A stretch of 64,000 nt of DNA from Viridothelium virens (taxonomy: Eukaryota; Ascomycota; Dothideomycetes; Trypetheliales; Trypetheliaceae), in NCBI GenBank assembly GCA_010094025.1, contig ML991800.1, positions 1 through 64,000 of the forward strand, written 5' to 3'. The notes under the pieces are model-generated. The model had not been told where the DNA came from and searched no databases. It saw nothing but the letters and a program-made list of their open reading frames with translations. How positions within the stretch are numbered: the first letter of the stretch is position 1; each line of letters starts with the position of its first letter. The translations under genes were made by a program, and so were the position numbers. Positions 44,694 through 56,793 of the stretch are shown here, one piece after another.

Positions 44694-47351
44694 TCATTTT
44701 CGGCTTCGAATTCTGTCGAGCAGCCCGTGGCACAATCCGATCCCCTCTGGTAGCTTATTGTATTCCTCAAGTAACGATCTGATAGCTGGGTGGCGACCCT
44801 CAAGATCGTCTTTCTGCACTAACAAGTCGCAATTTTCCTTCAGAAAAAATTTCAGAGCGTCCACCTTATTCTCCTTGAGCGCCACCTGGGCCGGCGACAG
44901 GTCACTTTGATCCCTAGAATTGATGTTTGCACCGTGGTTAACAAGCACTTGGATTGCCTTGCACTTCTCGGTCCTCGCGGCTTCGTGTAAAAGAGTCCAG
45001 CCCTGGCTATCAGCAGCATCGACATCCAATGGTCTACCAGTACTGCGAGCGTGGTATAGGACCTCGTCCATCCTGGAAGTCCCATCGCTGACGTTCAGCA
45101 AATAGTGCAGTAAAGATTGATTTCGTTTATCTTTGAGGCCTAATTGTACTTTATCTTGCAGAAACTCGACTACGTCGAACTTGCCCTCTTCAACTGCTAG
45201 CATGATCAAAGTCTGGCCGTCTTGGTTCTTTTCATCGACGTTGGCGCCTGATTGAATTGCTTGCTCAACGGCACGAACATCGAAGGCATTTTGCAGTACC
45301 ATCGGAAATACACTCCCACTTCTACTCGAGCCTGTGTCCACTCTCTGCAAGGTATTCGAGCTGACTGACTTGTCATGAGACTGACGTGTCTGAGGATTTC
45401 TCTCTGCAGGACTGGTGATCTCTGGGGCACGAGTCAAGCCTTCGGGAGACTCATTGGCAGGTGCGGCTCTGTCCGTTTTACTCGGTACATTTGTTCTCGG
45501 CGAGGGAGGAGAGGCTGATGATGATGAGGAAGAGCTAATATCGGAGCTTGCGGTCGATGGAGTTACGACGCATCCATGGTCCGGATGGCTTGGTACTCTG
45601 TCAGGCGCTGGCGGTTCCGACGGCCTTATGCTGCTGCCATTCGCTTCTGACTGTACGACCCCTTTGTATCTCTCTAAATCGCGTCTTGCGACATGGATGA
45701 CCAAGCTTGCTTTGGTCCAAAGAGGTTCTGACATTGTACGTTTAGCCTCCTGCCACAGCATTTCGCATATCAAATCGTCAATAATTTTTCCCGTGATTTG
45801 GTCGCCCTTTTGCGTGCGGTCCTTTACTTCTTCCATTTTTTCACTGACCACATGAAGAACATGCGAACCATTGTGGAAGCAGCCCGTATCACGTATGCCC
45901 AGATCCTTTGTGGCCTCGATCCTTCGCCTTCCAAATTCTTCCAGGCCGTCTTTACCTTGTGTAATCCAAACGGCGTGCTCCGCTAATATGCAGCCGAGAG
46001 ACCACACGTCGACTTTCTGGGTCACGTAGCGTTCGCGGCTCTCGGTAACGTCATCTGGCCTGTACGTCTCCGGTGCACCTGTCTCAGATGAGTTTGAGGT
46101 CTTGTGATTTGGCATGAACAAGACCAACCATATGTTCGTGTGCCTCTGCTGTCAATGACTCGGGCGTTGCGAGATTGGTCAAGGATGACGTGGCTCAGTC
46201 CAAGATCGGCTAATTTGTACACGCATTGGTAATCCGACAGATTTTCGTTGAGGTTGCAGAGAACATTTGCAGGTTTGATATCCTGGTGCCATCTGTGTGC
46301 CATCTTGAGTGAATGATCCGAAGCAGGATGCTAGCGACCTACCCCCTTCCTTCAGTGTGAAAAGCTCCAGGCTGATACGCAATATTGTGAATACCCTGCA
46401 TTGCCCTTACAAGGGAGAGCATGTTCTTCCAGGACGTGGCAATATCTTCCAGTTCTCTAGGTGGCGGTACATTTTGCCAATATTGCTCTAATGTCCCGTA
46501 ATTAGCGTACTCTAAGATGATGTAGTATGCGTCTCCTTGTTCAAGGCTGCCAAAGAATTGAATGATGGCATTCTCTTCTTGACCATCGATACTCCTTCGG
46601 ATTTGCACAAATGTATCCGACTCTTCTGTCCAGTTGTGACGCGCGTGTTTGTTGTGGTACGTTTTGAGGACGAAAACATCCTTGGCGGTATCATTATGCT
46701 GCATAAAGTGAGCCTGAGTCTGCACATAGAGAAACGTGGACCAACGGGGAGTTCACTCAGCCTCAGGCCATTGTAATCAGGATGTACCCGAATCTTGAAG
46801 GTTTCCGCGGTGCTGCCACGGTCAAGCCTTTCTTTACTTATAAAAGGCAAGGGCCGCCGTGGATTCCATGATCCTGTCTGCTTATAGATAAGCTTTGGTG
46901 CACAGAACATCCATTGGCATTCATTGAATTCTTCCCAAAAGGTAGCATCGTGTCCTGTCTCTGCCGGGAAATCGCCCGGTTTGTCTTCGAAGGGTAGTTT
47001 GATGTCGGCTAAGGTCTCATACCGCAAAAAATGTACAATAGTCTCTGGTCTTTCGATGCGGACAAGTATTGCAAAAATCTTCAGATAGCCCTTCCGAATG
47101 GCGCTGGCCTCAACAAAGTCGTGCCCAATATCCTGGCGAAGGACGTCTACTATGTCGTGGAGTTTCTCGTCAAAGTAGGCATAGAGCTTTTGCTCCGGCA
47201 AGAAGAACTCGAGATCATCAATCTGCGCGCTACTTTTTTCCTCTGTCTGTTGATCGGAAAACCAGACATCTTTTTTGGACTGGTCGGGGCTCGTGAAATG
47301 CAGAAAGTCCTGGATGACCAGATGAGTAGAAGTGGGATTGGAGACAGACAT
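44694..47351 (-). CDS. Protein kinase with C-terminal ankyrin repeats
   Basis: Four exons (47351-46746, 46698-46379, 46292-46129, 46078-44694), introns of 47, 86 and 50 nt, phases consistent, 824 aa. Residues 1-200 are a helical N-terminal region of unknown role. The kinase domain follows: Lys214 in 'DVFVLKTYHNK', 'YYIILEYANYGTL', catalytic 'WHQDIKPANVL' (Asp313), 'KLADLGLSH' (Asp338, DLG instead of DFG), 'GTRTYGAPE' and 'KVDVWSLGCILAE'. All key residues are present, so it should be an active Ser/Thr kinase. A Ser/Pro-rich linker leads to about four ankyrin repeats ('GANVDEKNQDGQTLIMLAVE', 'GWTLLHEAARTEKCKAIQVL'). Kinase-ankyrin proteins with this layout belong to expanded families in ascomycetes; their roles are mostly unknown. 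The frame continues 63 codons upstream of the chosen ATG. The first and third introns use GTTGGT donors. Confidence 0.82.
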
Positions 47352-48030
47352 CGGTGCCGGTCGGGGATCTTGCCCCGCAAAGACATGGGGAATAGCAAGC
47401 AGCCGAGCTTTACTCTGTAGCTGAGACCTGACGATCGCTAAGGTACCTAAGCAGTGTCTGGCAAGATGCGCATTAACTCGAAACAAGCTGGAAACAGGAG
47501 TCAGGACGAAGAACGCAATGATTATCGTAAACCTCTCCAAGAAGGAATGTCAGACTCGCCACAACCAACATGTTCGAGCTCGACGATCATCTTGGCAATA
47601 GGCAGCAGGTAATACTCACGAATCATTCTCCGACTTTGACCCACTGCATTAACAGAACGATCTGGTTGAAACAATCCGTTAAGAACCGAGCAGATGACGA
47701 CAAATCAGTGCAGTTACAACTAGTGAGATCTGCCTTCATACGTCTGGATTGCGTGTTATCAGGCGTGTTCAGCCTTCTACGTAATGCAACTTTCGGCCCT
47801 GAATGGAACGGGGCGAAGATCGGCTGCTTTGATGACATAGATTATGTGCTGCTGGATCTCTTTACACACGTCGAGTACTCATACACTTTTCATTGATGAG
47901 GGCTCAGAGAGTCAAATTCAAAGAGTGCATTGGCAAGAGTTGCTCAAAATCATTCGCCAAAGCGCCTCATACGTGGCTTTTTCATTACCTATTCTGCAGA
48001 GATGCAAACACCATCTCGCTGTTTTCTGTC
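47352..48030. other. Spacer between kinase and CorA-like genes
   Basis: Contains the likely promoter of the kinase gene. No independent gene recognised. Confidence 0.35.
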
Positions 48031-49592
48031 CTAAACTTTGGCCTTATTTGGAGTAGACTCCTGACGATCTGTGAAATACTCACGTTTACCTTCAAGCTTC
48101 ACGACAATGGTAGAAATCCACCAAGTTATGAATGTGAAGAGCATGAGAGGTATTGTCGTCAACAGAAAAAACCGAATCGCCCCTGGAGAATATGTTCCAA
48201 GAAAGATAGCCATTTTCGAATCGTTCTTGAAATCAATGATCGGTGTACTCATCAAGCTCTGAGTGCGTGTTAGCATGGGCCATATTCACGCGAAAAATTG
48301 ACACTTGCAGATATAAAAGTGCCAGGGAGGAAGAACGTCGCCACCAGTGTGATGATCCTCATTGTCACAGTCTCTTTTTCGGTTCTCCTAGCAACAATAT
48401 TCATTTGCTGAGTAAGTCTTTCCATTCTCATTGCAGAAAAGTGAGCTTCTTGAGACAGTCTCGTATTTGCTTGTGCGTTCCGATACTCAAGGCAGGACAG
48501 AAGAAGGGCCTTCCGGCCAGATAAAAGCCGCAATAGTGACTGTAACCGCGCTACTTGCAGATACAAGTCTTGGACCATGGACAGAACCCGTCTTGAAAAT
48601 TGTCCAAGCTCGTGTTTGCATTCGCGAATTGCAGGTTCTTCAGAACTTGCACTTCCAATATGGTCAGTGTAGAACGAGTTTAATTCGCCGAGGACGCTGA
48701 TATTCGTGGTACAAATAGTCAAGGCCTCATCCGCCTTTTCAAACAGATGCTCACTCCGTTGTAGCTCTGCAAATGTGTACTGGTACGACTCTGGATCTAC
48801 TGTCTTGGTATGGCTGGTCATATTCTCCATCTCCGACTCCAAATCCGTGGTGTACCATCGCCATTCTTCATTAGACCAGTCGCATATTAATAAGTGTGAG
48901 AGCAAAGATGCCGCAAAAGTAGCATAAGGAGCTTCAAGAGCCTCAGATAACTCAGGATCTAGAAGACTGGTTTGCTCCGTAATTCGAGTCTTGATCAAGT
49001 CATTGCCTTTCACAATGATCCATGTTGTGCGGCCTGTTTGAATATTAAATGCATGGTAGACGGCCGTTTGTCTTATTGACCAAGGTCGGCGAGCGTCCTT
49101 TTGACTTGGCTCAGGCGAGCTCAGGCTGTAGCATAACTGGAAGCCTTGGTTGAAATGCCCAGTTTCGAGAAGATGTGCGTGTTTGGGTCGATCGTCCAAA
49201 GTCATCTCGCAGCAAAAACCACCAAATTTTGCCTCAGTAGCTCTTTCTCTCTTACCAAAAGCTATTAAAAATTCAAGGAATCGTGGGATGACTTGGTGAT
49301 GTGTTAAAATGGCCGTGAGCATGTCTTCAGTAATAAGGAGCTCCGCACGCGAGTGCTTCCCTTGGAGGAAGATGAATCTACATAGCGGATCTTCCTTGGC
49401 TTTCTCTTGTGGAGTTTCGAGATGCTGGAGTATAGTCTCGTAAGAAATGGCTGTATGGATTTTGAAATCTATGAAACTCCGGTCAACGAAGACAGCAATG
49501 AAGACTTGTCTAGGATGTACCTGTATCCACAAAGTCTGTTTCCCAGAAGATGACACTAGCGCAAGCTTCATTACAAAAGAGCTTTGGTGCAT
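48031..49592 (-). CDS. CorA-like divalent-cation transporter-fold membrane protein
   Basis: Two exons (49592-48309, 48258-48031) joined by a 50-nt intron with a GC-AG border (donor GCAAGT, branch GCTAAC), phase 0, giving 503 aa. Most of the protein is a soluble, largely helical region containing 'GFQLCYSL'. Near the end comes a long helix ('HFSAMRMERLTQQMNIVARR') leading into transmembrane helix 1, 'TMRIITLVATFFLPGTFIS', and helix 2, 'FFLLTTIPLMLFTFITWWI'. This is the CorA topology: a large N-terminal domain, a stalk helix, then two C-terminal membrane helices. The canonical GMN pore motif after helix 1 is absent, as in the many fungal CorA-like proteins of unknown transport activity. It is co-directional with the kinase gene 680 bases downstream. 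A GTGAGT near 48075 could begin a further 3' intron. Confidence 0.75.
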
Positions 49593-52379
49593 GATCCTGG
49601 AGCCGTTTGGTAAGCTTTATGCACCGATGCTTATCATATCTGCGGAAATCTTTGCAAGAGTGCTTGAATATACCACCAGAAGCCATTGAATGCGTCGAGG
49701 GTATCACTGAAGCTCTAGGATGAAGTAGTATTCTAAAATGATGTGCCAGCGTGCTCTACCGTCGTTGCGGTTGACCAACGAGATAGAGTGACCGAGCGTA
49801 AGAGGTACAATCTATGTCAAGGATTTCTTGCGGGGCTTCGGACTGGCGCCACGGCTTTCTCATCCTTTTTCCAAAGGCTATCATACGCAGGCAAAGGTAT
49901 GAATGTGAGCTCTTGCGTGTGTCCACATCTCAACCCTCACATGACCGAGTCATGGTGGCGTAATGGATGTGATGGATCTTCACAGAAAGGGATTCGATAG
50001 CTAAGTGGCTGGCGGAGCAAAGCAGAGCTGGACTAAAACTAGGCGTGCGCCACCAGTCATCTATTCAGCCTTGTAGCCTAGTGGCAATTTTGTCGGATAG
50101 AAGATCTACGATAAGCACGAATCAATGAATTGCGCCCTTCGCTTCAAGGCTAGCTGGCGATCAACATAAGCCAGCTGAAGGCAGTTATCTATTGTTCTTA
50201 CATCTGCTTTGGATTCCTGCATAACGACAAATGGGGAGCGAGAAGCGAAGACCGTCGTTTCGCACACCAGGAGCTATCGCTGCACCGACCACCTTTGATG
50301 AAGACGATCCGATTGCAGACACTCTCGATGCCGCCCAAGATTTTGACTGATGTTTATTCCTTCTCATCCCTTTTATCCATCAATTCATCTTTCTCCGCCT
50401 ACCACAGTACTCTTCAGAGTTGATCAAACGGAAAGATATGTTCGGTCGGTGACTTACGTCGCTCAATTTCCTTGGAACATTGAACAGGAACTTGTCGTTT
50501 ATAAACTACCCTATTAGTGTTGTCGAACAATGCCGGTGGATGCACTCACTTCGACCTTGTAATTGCCGTCTGGCTGATTTCCAAACTTTGTCCTCAAGAA
50601 TTCCAAGACAACTCTTTCGTAGAGCCTGTAAGCATCTATCTCGTCGGATACCCAGCCTTGAGGCTTGTTAGGCTGCGTAACGAAACTCATAGCTCGTCTA
50701 AAATTTCGTCTTTCAGCGTTTGTCTGAGAGCCGTGAATTTATCAGTAAAGAAACAGCTCAGAGGCCGATTGATAGCGAGATGAAGGCAAGTTTGTGAGAT
50801 GTGTCCCGCCCGACTCCACTTTATGTACCTGTACGAGTTGGGTTTACTCTGTTTGCGCGTAAGCCACGCTATCCAGTCGCCATGTCAATGCCTAAAAACC
50901 CACGTTTCTGCCTGCCAGCCTTGCGGACTCAGCAAAGCCTTCTTCGTTAAGCCTCACACTCTCCGTTGATTATGGCCAAGATTTAAATGTACATCGCAAA
51001 CGACATCACCAGAATCTTCATATCTAGTACTGAGGAAGCGGAAGGTATGCAAAATTATAAATACAAACATCTTTAACAAGTATGCTCGTGTTGTCCATGC
51101 CTCCCAAGTAACCGGCGCCCGTTGATCGGACCAAGTCATCAAAGCGAATCCCTTCTTCTTCGCCATTGCAACTATTTGCTGACGTGTGTGCTAGCTCACC
51201 TGGATCGCCTCTCTACCACACTATTTTCCCAGCAATCATAATCGCAATCCGATCAAGATCCATCGAACCTTTGCTGAACGTATAGCTCTAAGCCCGATCT
51301 AGCATCAAACATATCCGCACAACGATTGTCTATCCAAACATCTATAGCACCGCAGGTCCCTGGTCCTTAATTGTATCGGTCGCTGGTACTTGATTCCTTT
51401 TGCTGGTACAGAAGCAATACAGAAAGTCCAGATACAGCATTGAAAGCGGGGAGGCATCATAATCGCAATGGAGGACCTTGGTGGAAAGCACATCGCCAAA
51501 CTTTGCCAGTACACTTCTGGAAGACGTAGTCATTCCGAAGCATGGCCGCAGGCGTTGGGGAAAGAGCTGGGATTATGAATCGTCCATGACATGGCCGTAC
51601 GGGAGAAGCCTGCGAGCCTGGAGAGGGAAAGAATGTTCATCTCCTTGATAGGCTTTTGACGGCAACATAACAATTGGTAGGCTTCATATCGCGCAGATCA
51701 TCCTTGGTGACTACTACGAAGACGACTTCGCTGCTCACTGTGGACTACTGCTCTTCACTAGAGTAACAAGCATTGCTACATCAAAAGTACAGTGGACACG
51801 AACCCGATGAGGTGCCAGGCGCAATGAATTTGCTTCGATTTGCGACCCCTGAGTAACTTTTTCTTCTAATATTGAAGTGACGAGTCATCTTCAGGTGCGG
51901 TCGGAGAATTCAAAATCAAACCTCTCAAAGTCCTGCGAGTCTGGACGCAATCGAGCAAAGACCTGACGATGTCTGAATAGGTCTACTCCGCCGCTGGACG
52001 GAGAGAGATCTAAGATTGCACGACTTATCAAGTAGCTGCCGGTTACTCATGAAGATGTGTGGAGTTTTGACGGTTTGACCTACGGAGAAAGAAGTTGCAG
52101 TTCCTACTACTGGTACTACGTAGAAAGTTATTGCAATATCAGAAGGCTCAAACATAATATCAATCAATGGATTCATCAAGGGATTCAAGACTGCATTTGT
52201 ACTCAGATATTTTACTACAGACTAAGCATTCCCGATTCAATTCTGTATGCCCCTGCATCTAGCCTTCAGCCCTCCCTTACACCTAGGAAATCCCCGCGCT
52301 ATCTTCATCTCTCTTAAGACACATCATAGCTCCGGCCATCGATATCTATCTTGCATGATGGAATCTCGGCCATCAATGT
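49593..52379. other. Gene-poor stretch of 2.8 kb
   Basis: Apart from one short frame at 50231-50350 no coding signal is supported. No RNA gene or transposon feature recognised. Confidence 0.35.
50231..50350 (+). CDS. Short ORF, 39 aa, uncertain
   Basis: An ATG in good context (ACAAATGG) opens a 39-codon frame: a basic start ('GSEKRRPSFR') and an acidic end ('FDEDDPIADTLDAAQDFD'). It might be a small protein or the first exon of a lost gene. Nothing else supports it. Confidence 0.2.
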   Translation: MGSEKRRPSFRTPGAIAAPTTFDEDDPIADTLDAAQDFD

Positions 52380-53340
52380 CTAAGAAAGGTCCGTTGCTAA
52401 GGTAGTTCCGTCGCTCGTATACCTGATCAGTCCCCTTTCCACCATTTCTTCTCTGCAATTGACCAGACCTACACGGAGGTATTCTAGGAATTCGGTCCGC
52501 TTTTCAAGATACTGTTCTTCAGGCAAGTCAATGATTCGGTCGAGTTTTTGATCAGCGACAGTCTCCCACTTCAACAATGCCCGGTCCATCGCTAACGCAT
52601 AATGGCAATCCAGAGGTAACGCGAGCTCATGAGTAGTCTCGGGTTTGAAATACTTTACTAACCGTACTTGTTTGAGTTTCGCGGAGCCGACTGGGTTCTT
52701 GCCAACGAGCTTGCGTACGCGGGAGGAGAGGTAATCTGAAACTGGTAGAACAGTTTCGTGAAAACCAAATTGGTGGCCCGTCAAATCGATGATGTATTGC
52801 TCTCCACTTTTCAAGATGACGCGGAAAACCTGATGAACGAAGTCCGCGGCAGCGGACTTGTCTTCGACGCTATAGTATTTAACTTCACGGCGAGTGTTTT
52901 CGAGCTTGCAGTCCAGTTCATCAACGGTAGTTGCGATACCTGTTGTTACGCCAATTTCAGCATCTGATATAAACATCAAACTCACACCTTCTGTAAGATC
53001 TCTGCATGCTTCAAGACACTCTAGAAGAAATCTTACCTCGAAGAGTTGCATTGACAAGCTCAGTTGTGTATGCTATAGCTTCCATGCAATACAGAGCCGT
53101 CAGCACCGTCGACTGGTCGTTTGGTTCAGAAACCAACGACCGATCGAACTCATGCGCAATATAAGACTCCTCACGCGGTGGCCCCTGGATTGTTGTCGAA
53201 AAACCATTCCATGTAATAGCTTGTATTTTATTTTCAAAGCCATGAATCCGAAAATTCAGGAGTGCCTCTTGGATGAGGCTAACACCCCGGAACAGGGCCT
53301 GCCTCATCCACTGAGCAGAAGCCTCCTGATTTTCTGCCAT
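52380..53340 (-). CDS. Uncharacterised 295-aa fungal protein
   Basis: Two exons (53340-53037, 52963-52380) with a 73-nt intron (donor GTAAGA, acceptor ATCAG), phase 1, giving 295 aa from the ATG at 53340. I do not recognise a named family. The first half is mixed helix and strand ('LFRGVSLIQEALLNFRIHGF', 'DQSTVLTALYCMEAIAYTTE'). The middle 'YIIDLTGHQFGFHETVLP' has the look of the His-containing strand of papain/transglutaminase-like folds, which usually have a preceding Cys; one Cys lies in 'TALYCMEA'. That is only a suggestion. The C-terminus is helical and charged. There is no signal peptide or membrane helix. The splice signals and the long open frame on both sides make a real gene likely. 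Confidence 0.65.
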
Positions 53341-53893
53341 ACTGATAAGTGATAGGTGGTTGAGGAAATGGTAGAGGAAATTGGTAGAGAAAGTTGGTAG
53401 AGAAGGAGGGGAATGGAGAAGCTAGGAGAAGTTCAGGGAAGTTGGAGAATAAGAAGGTCGGGTGACGACTCCGGTGAGTTATCGTCATTGTGGAGAGCCA
53501 GAGTGAGCATGAGAGCGAGAGAGGCGTGTAGGAGTTGCGTGAAATGTGCTCGCCTAACATCTGGTGCCACTAGAATGCTCTGTACCTCACCTTCTGCGCT
53601 TCCTTATCTGGAACCTTGACATTCTGGTATGGTAATCCTTATTACAAGGAGACGAGAATATCACATTGCAACATGGACACAACATCTGGAAGGCTTCCAC
53701 GAGTTCCCATGCTTAGAGAATGTCAACATCCTGATTGTCCTCCTGACAGTCAGCACACTCTCCCAAGCCCTACCTCACCATAGTACGCAAATCCTCCTAT
53801 TTAGTTTGTGGAGCCAAAATTCACCAGGAAATGCATGTCTAAAAATCGGAGATTAAGCAAACTGCTTTGTTTGTTTGTACACTATTAGTGTAA
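53341..53893. other. Spacer, nothing seen
   Basis: Between two minus-strand genes. Purine-rich around 53350-53460 (repeats of GGTAGAGAA type) on the plus strand, which is the leader side of the upstream gene. Confidence 0.4.
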
Positions 53894-56793
53894 TTAATTC
53901 AAGAGTGAAATTACAACGGTCACAATCAACACCCACAGACTCCGTTTTCTTCTGACAACACTCTCTGGCCCGGACCCAGAGGCTTGGATGGTGCTTGCTG
54001 GAGTTGCATCTGAGGTGATATAGCTTACTGTATCTGTGCTGGTGCTGCCTAAACCGATACCGCTTGCGACATAGTTGCCTACGCCAGTCGTGAAGGCACT
54101 TGGACGTAGTGTCACTGTCTTTCCATTGATGATTACCGCAGTTTCTCCGGGTTCCAATGAGAGGGTGCTACCCGAAATGATTGTCTCTTGGCCTGGATAC
54201 AGAGTATGCCCATCGGATAGGATGATGCCCTGCCCGTGTGGCGCATACGAGATCGAAATGATCTTTGAGCCAATCGTGATGGATTGCTCCGCCGCTGGCG
54301 CCGTGAGAGGTATAGTTGAAGAGCCTTCAAGCATATAACCTTCTCCTGAGGGAAGGTAGATAGAAACACCGTTGATTGTAGTGGGCTCACCAACCGATAT
54401 AGTTTTACCGCCGGGGAGAACGATACCAGCACCATAGGGAGCATAAGAGATAGGCATCATTTTTCCTCCGATGTTGATAGACTGTGGAGCAAACAGAGTT
54501 GCCACAGAGTCCGTTATAGGGAGTGTGGACGCTCCTAAGCCGTTACCAACGATCACAACACCTGCAGGCACGCCGCTTGTGTCGATTGGTATGGATATTG
54601 AAATTCCATCGAACGTTTTCGCATAGCCTGGAGTCACGGTTTCAGAGTCTGGTAGAACGATAGCACCAGAAGGGCCGATAAAGGCAGAGATAGTGGAGCC
54701 ATCACCGACAGGCAAGTAGACTGCAGGACCGATTGAGCCGCTCTCACTGTCATCTGCTGCGATAGATTTTGTTCCTGCATATAATGGACTGTATTTGATA
54801 GCAGAACCAGAGACCGGGCTCAGAGACATCAAGCTCATACCAGAGTCTGTGTCGGAATTTTTAGCACCTACTATATGGCCCAAATCCAATGAATCGAGTG
54901 GCCAACTACCTATTCCCGATTCCGAGCCAAGGCCTGGCCCCAAGCCAGGACTCAATTGAGTAGGCGCCACGGTACCCTGAGGCTGGGGGATGCGTTGAGC
55001 AGCAGCGCCGGAAATTGCAGATGCAATACCTTGCAATCCTCCGAGCTGGTCGTTATTGGAGCCGCCGTTACTGCCAGGACTCCCAGTGCCGGGCCTCGAG
55101 TCGTCACCATTGCGCAGACCAGAAGCTTCGTTGCTCTCAGGTGCTGATCCTTGAGATCCCATTCCCGGAGACTCCTGAGCACCGCTGCCCGCGCCGTTAT
55201 CGCTTTCTGGCCTGGAACTATCCTGTTTCGGGCTGCCGCTGTTGCTGCTTCCCGGGTCGCTTGGTCCGCGACCTTCCGAACTTGGATCGCCACTATTGCT
55301 GCCCGAGTCACTATCGGAGTCGCTCGGACTGCTGCCCTTTGACGCGAAGCTGTCAGTCCCAGAGCTACCTGACGCACCAGAATGCTGAGCACTTTGCGGT
55401 CCGACTGGAGTTGATGGATTCGGGAAGCTGGATGGGCTGGCCGGTGTTGGTGGGTTCACTGGCCAAGGCGGTCGCACTGGTGACGGCTGGACTGTGGGCG
55501 TCGGCATGGGTGCGGGAGATGGAAGGGGGGGATTGGGTGCTGGCTCGGGCGATGGTGAATTTCCGGTCCCAGGGGCGTTACCAGGCATCTTTATGGTCGA
55601 GCTCCGTGTGTCAGTGAGCTCATTGACTGGAATATGAACGGTAGGCTCTCCAAATCCCCAGCCCCCGATACAACTAGTCAGGTGTGGAGATGCTTGTGTG
55701 ATTGACGGCAGAGATACAACATAGTCAACGAGACTTTGCGGAATCTATTCGGCGTCTGGTTAAAGAGGGACACGACTTGTGTGTTTTGGCATGGGGTGAT
55801 CTTACATCTAATACGTTTGTCGATGGACCCATGTTTTCGTTCATATATAGGAAACTAGTATTGATGTAAAATATGTCCAAAAGCATAAATTGGAAGGGAT
55901 TGGGGCTTGGATAAGAGCAGATCCAGGAGCCACCTGAGCTAGCCTGAGACGGGGTTCCGTAAGTGTAACCAACATCCGCATATTGCCAGAAAGGAGTCGG
56001 AGAGGTACTACATGCCATTAGTAGAGTCATCGCACAGCTTTAACAGTCATACTGACATTGTTAGGGTCTTGTCAAGGATTACCTCGGTGCCACTGAGAAT
56101 AAAGGTGCCGTCATAGTCTTGACCTCCATTATTGTGCGCCAGCGTGGTAGGGACACCTGGCAATGTAGGAAGAAACAAAAGACTCCCTCCCCCTGCCTCG
56201 TTAACAAACAAGCCATACAGGTTTACCGTATTTCCGTCACCTAACAAAACACTGGTCGCACTGTGGTTATGCACAGTTGTTACGTTGCCTGTCACAATGG
56301 TGTTCTCGTATTGAATGTAGCTACAGCCTGTTAGATCGGTCTTTCTAAACTCTAGACGAAAATCGGAGAGCTCACTTTGTGATGACTGTAGCGACAGTGA
56401 CGTCGTAACTTGAGGTCCACCATCTGATCAAAGGAATGAGCAATGCAGTTTTGGAATTGGTGGCTGGACTCGAATACACACTCGTTCAGAGCCACGTTAG
56501 TTGCGCAAAGCTCGCAGCAGACGCTTGTAGGGGTAATGGTAGGAGTCGTTACGTTCGAAGCTCCAGTGAAGTTTGTCGAGATGTTTGCCGTTTTCGTTTC
56601 CGTTTGCAACAATGCTGGATCAGAGTCTATCAGCATATCTTAACCTTAAATAAAAACCTTCAATAGATTGCAAGTGGCACGCGAGGTATAGTTCGAGCAT
56701 GTTAGTTAACCACATACACGGGAGGGAAAAGACTGTGTCTGTACAGCCAGTTATGATTATTCCGACAGTGAGGAGGAAACGCCGCGGCAACAT
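53894..56793 (-). CDS. Large secreted, repeat-bearing surface protein, six exons
   Basis: Exons 56793-56718, 56638-56482, 56423-56376, 56320-56057, 56007-55806 and 55744-53894 join in consistent phases to give 865 aa. Residues 1-25 ('RRFLLTVGIIITGCT') form a signal peptide. An N-terminal domain follows with 'SVCCELCATN', several N-x-S/T sites and 'NEWWTSSYDVTVATVITNYI'. A Pro/Ser/Gly/Asp-rich stalk comes next, then three to four modules of 'ISYAPYGAGIVLPGGKTI... VNGVSIYLPSG' type, each a short beta pattern. The end is a hydrophobic tail ('SLWVLIVTVVISLLN') after 'GSGPES', consistent with a GPI-attachment signal or membrane anchor. This layout resembles large cell-wall or extracellular proteins of Pezizomycotina that have no known function. 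The exon at 56423-56376 is only 48 nt. Exon borders are by eye, but frame and splice signals agree at all five introns. Confidence 0.75.

Noticed and set aside
46720-46745. A 26-nt ultra-short intron or a frameshift in the kinase gene
   Set aside because: A 47-nt intron (46699-46745) with the same donor and the next AG restores the frame and matches the size of other introns here.
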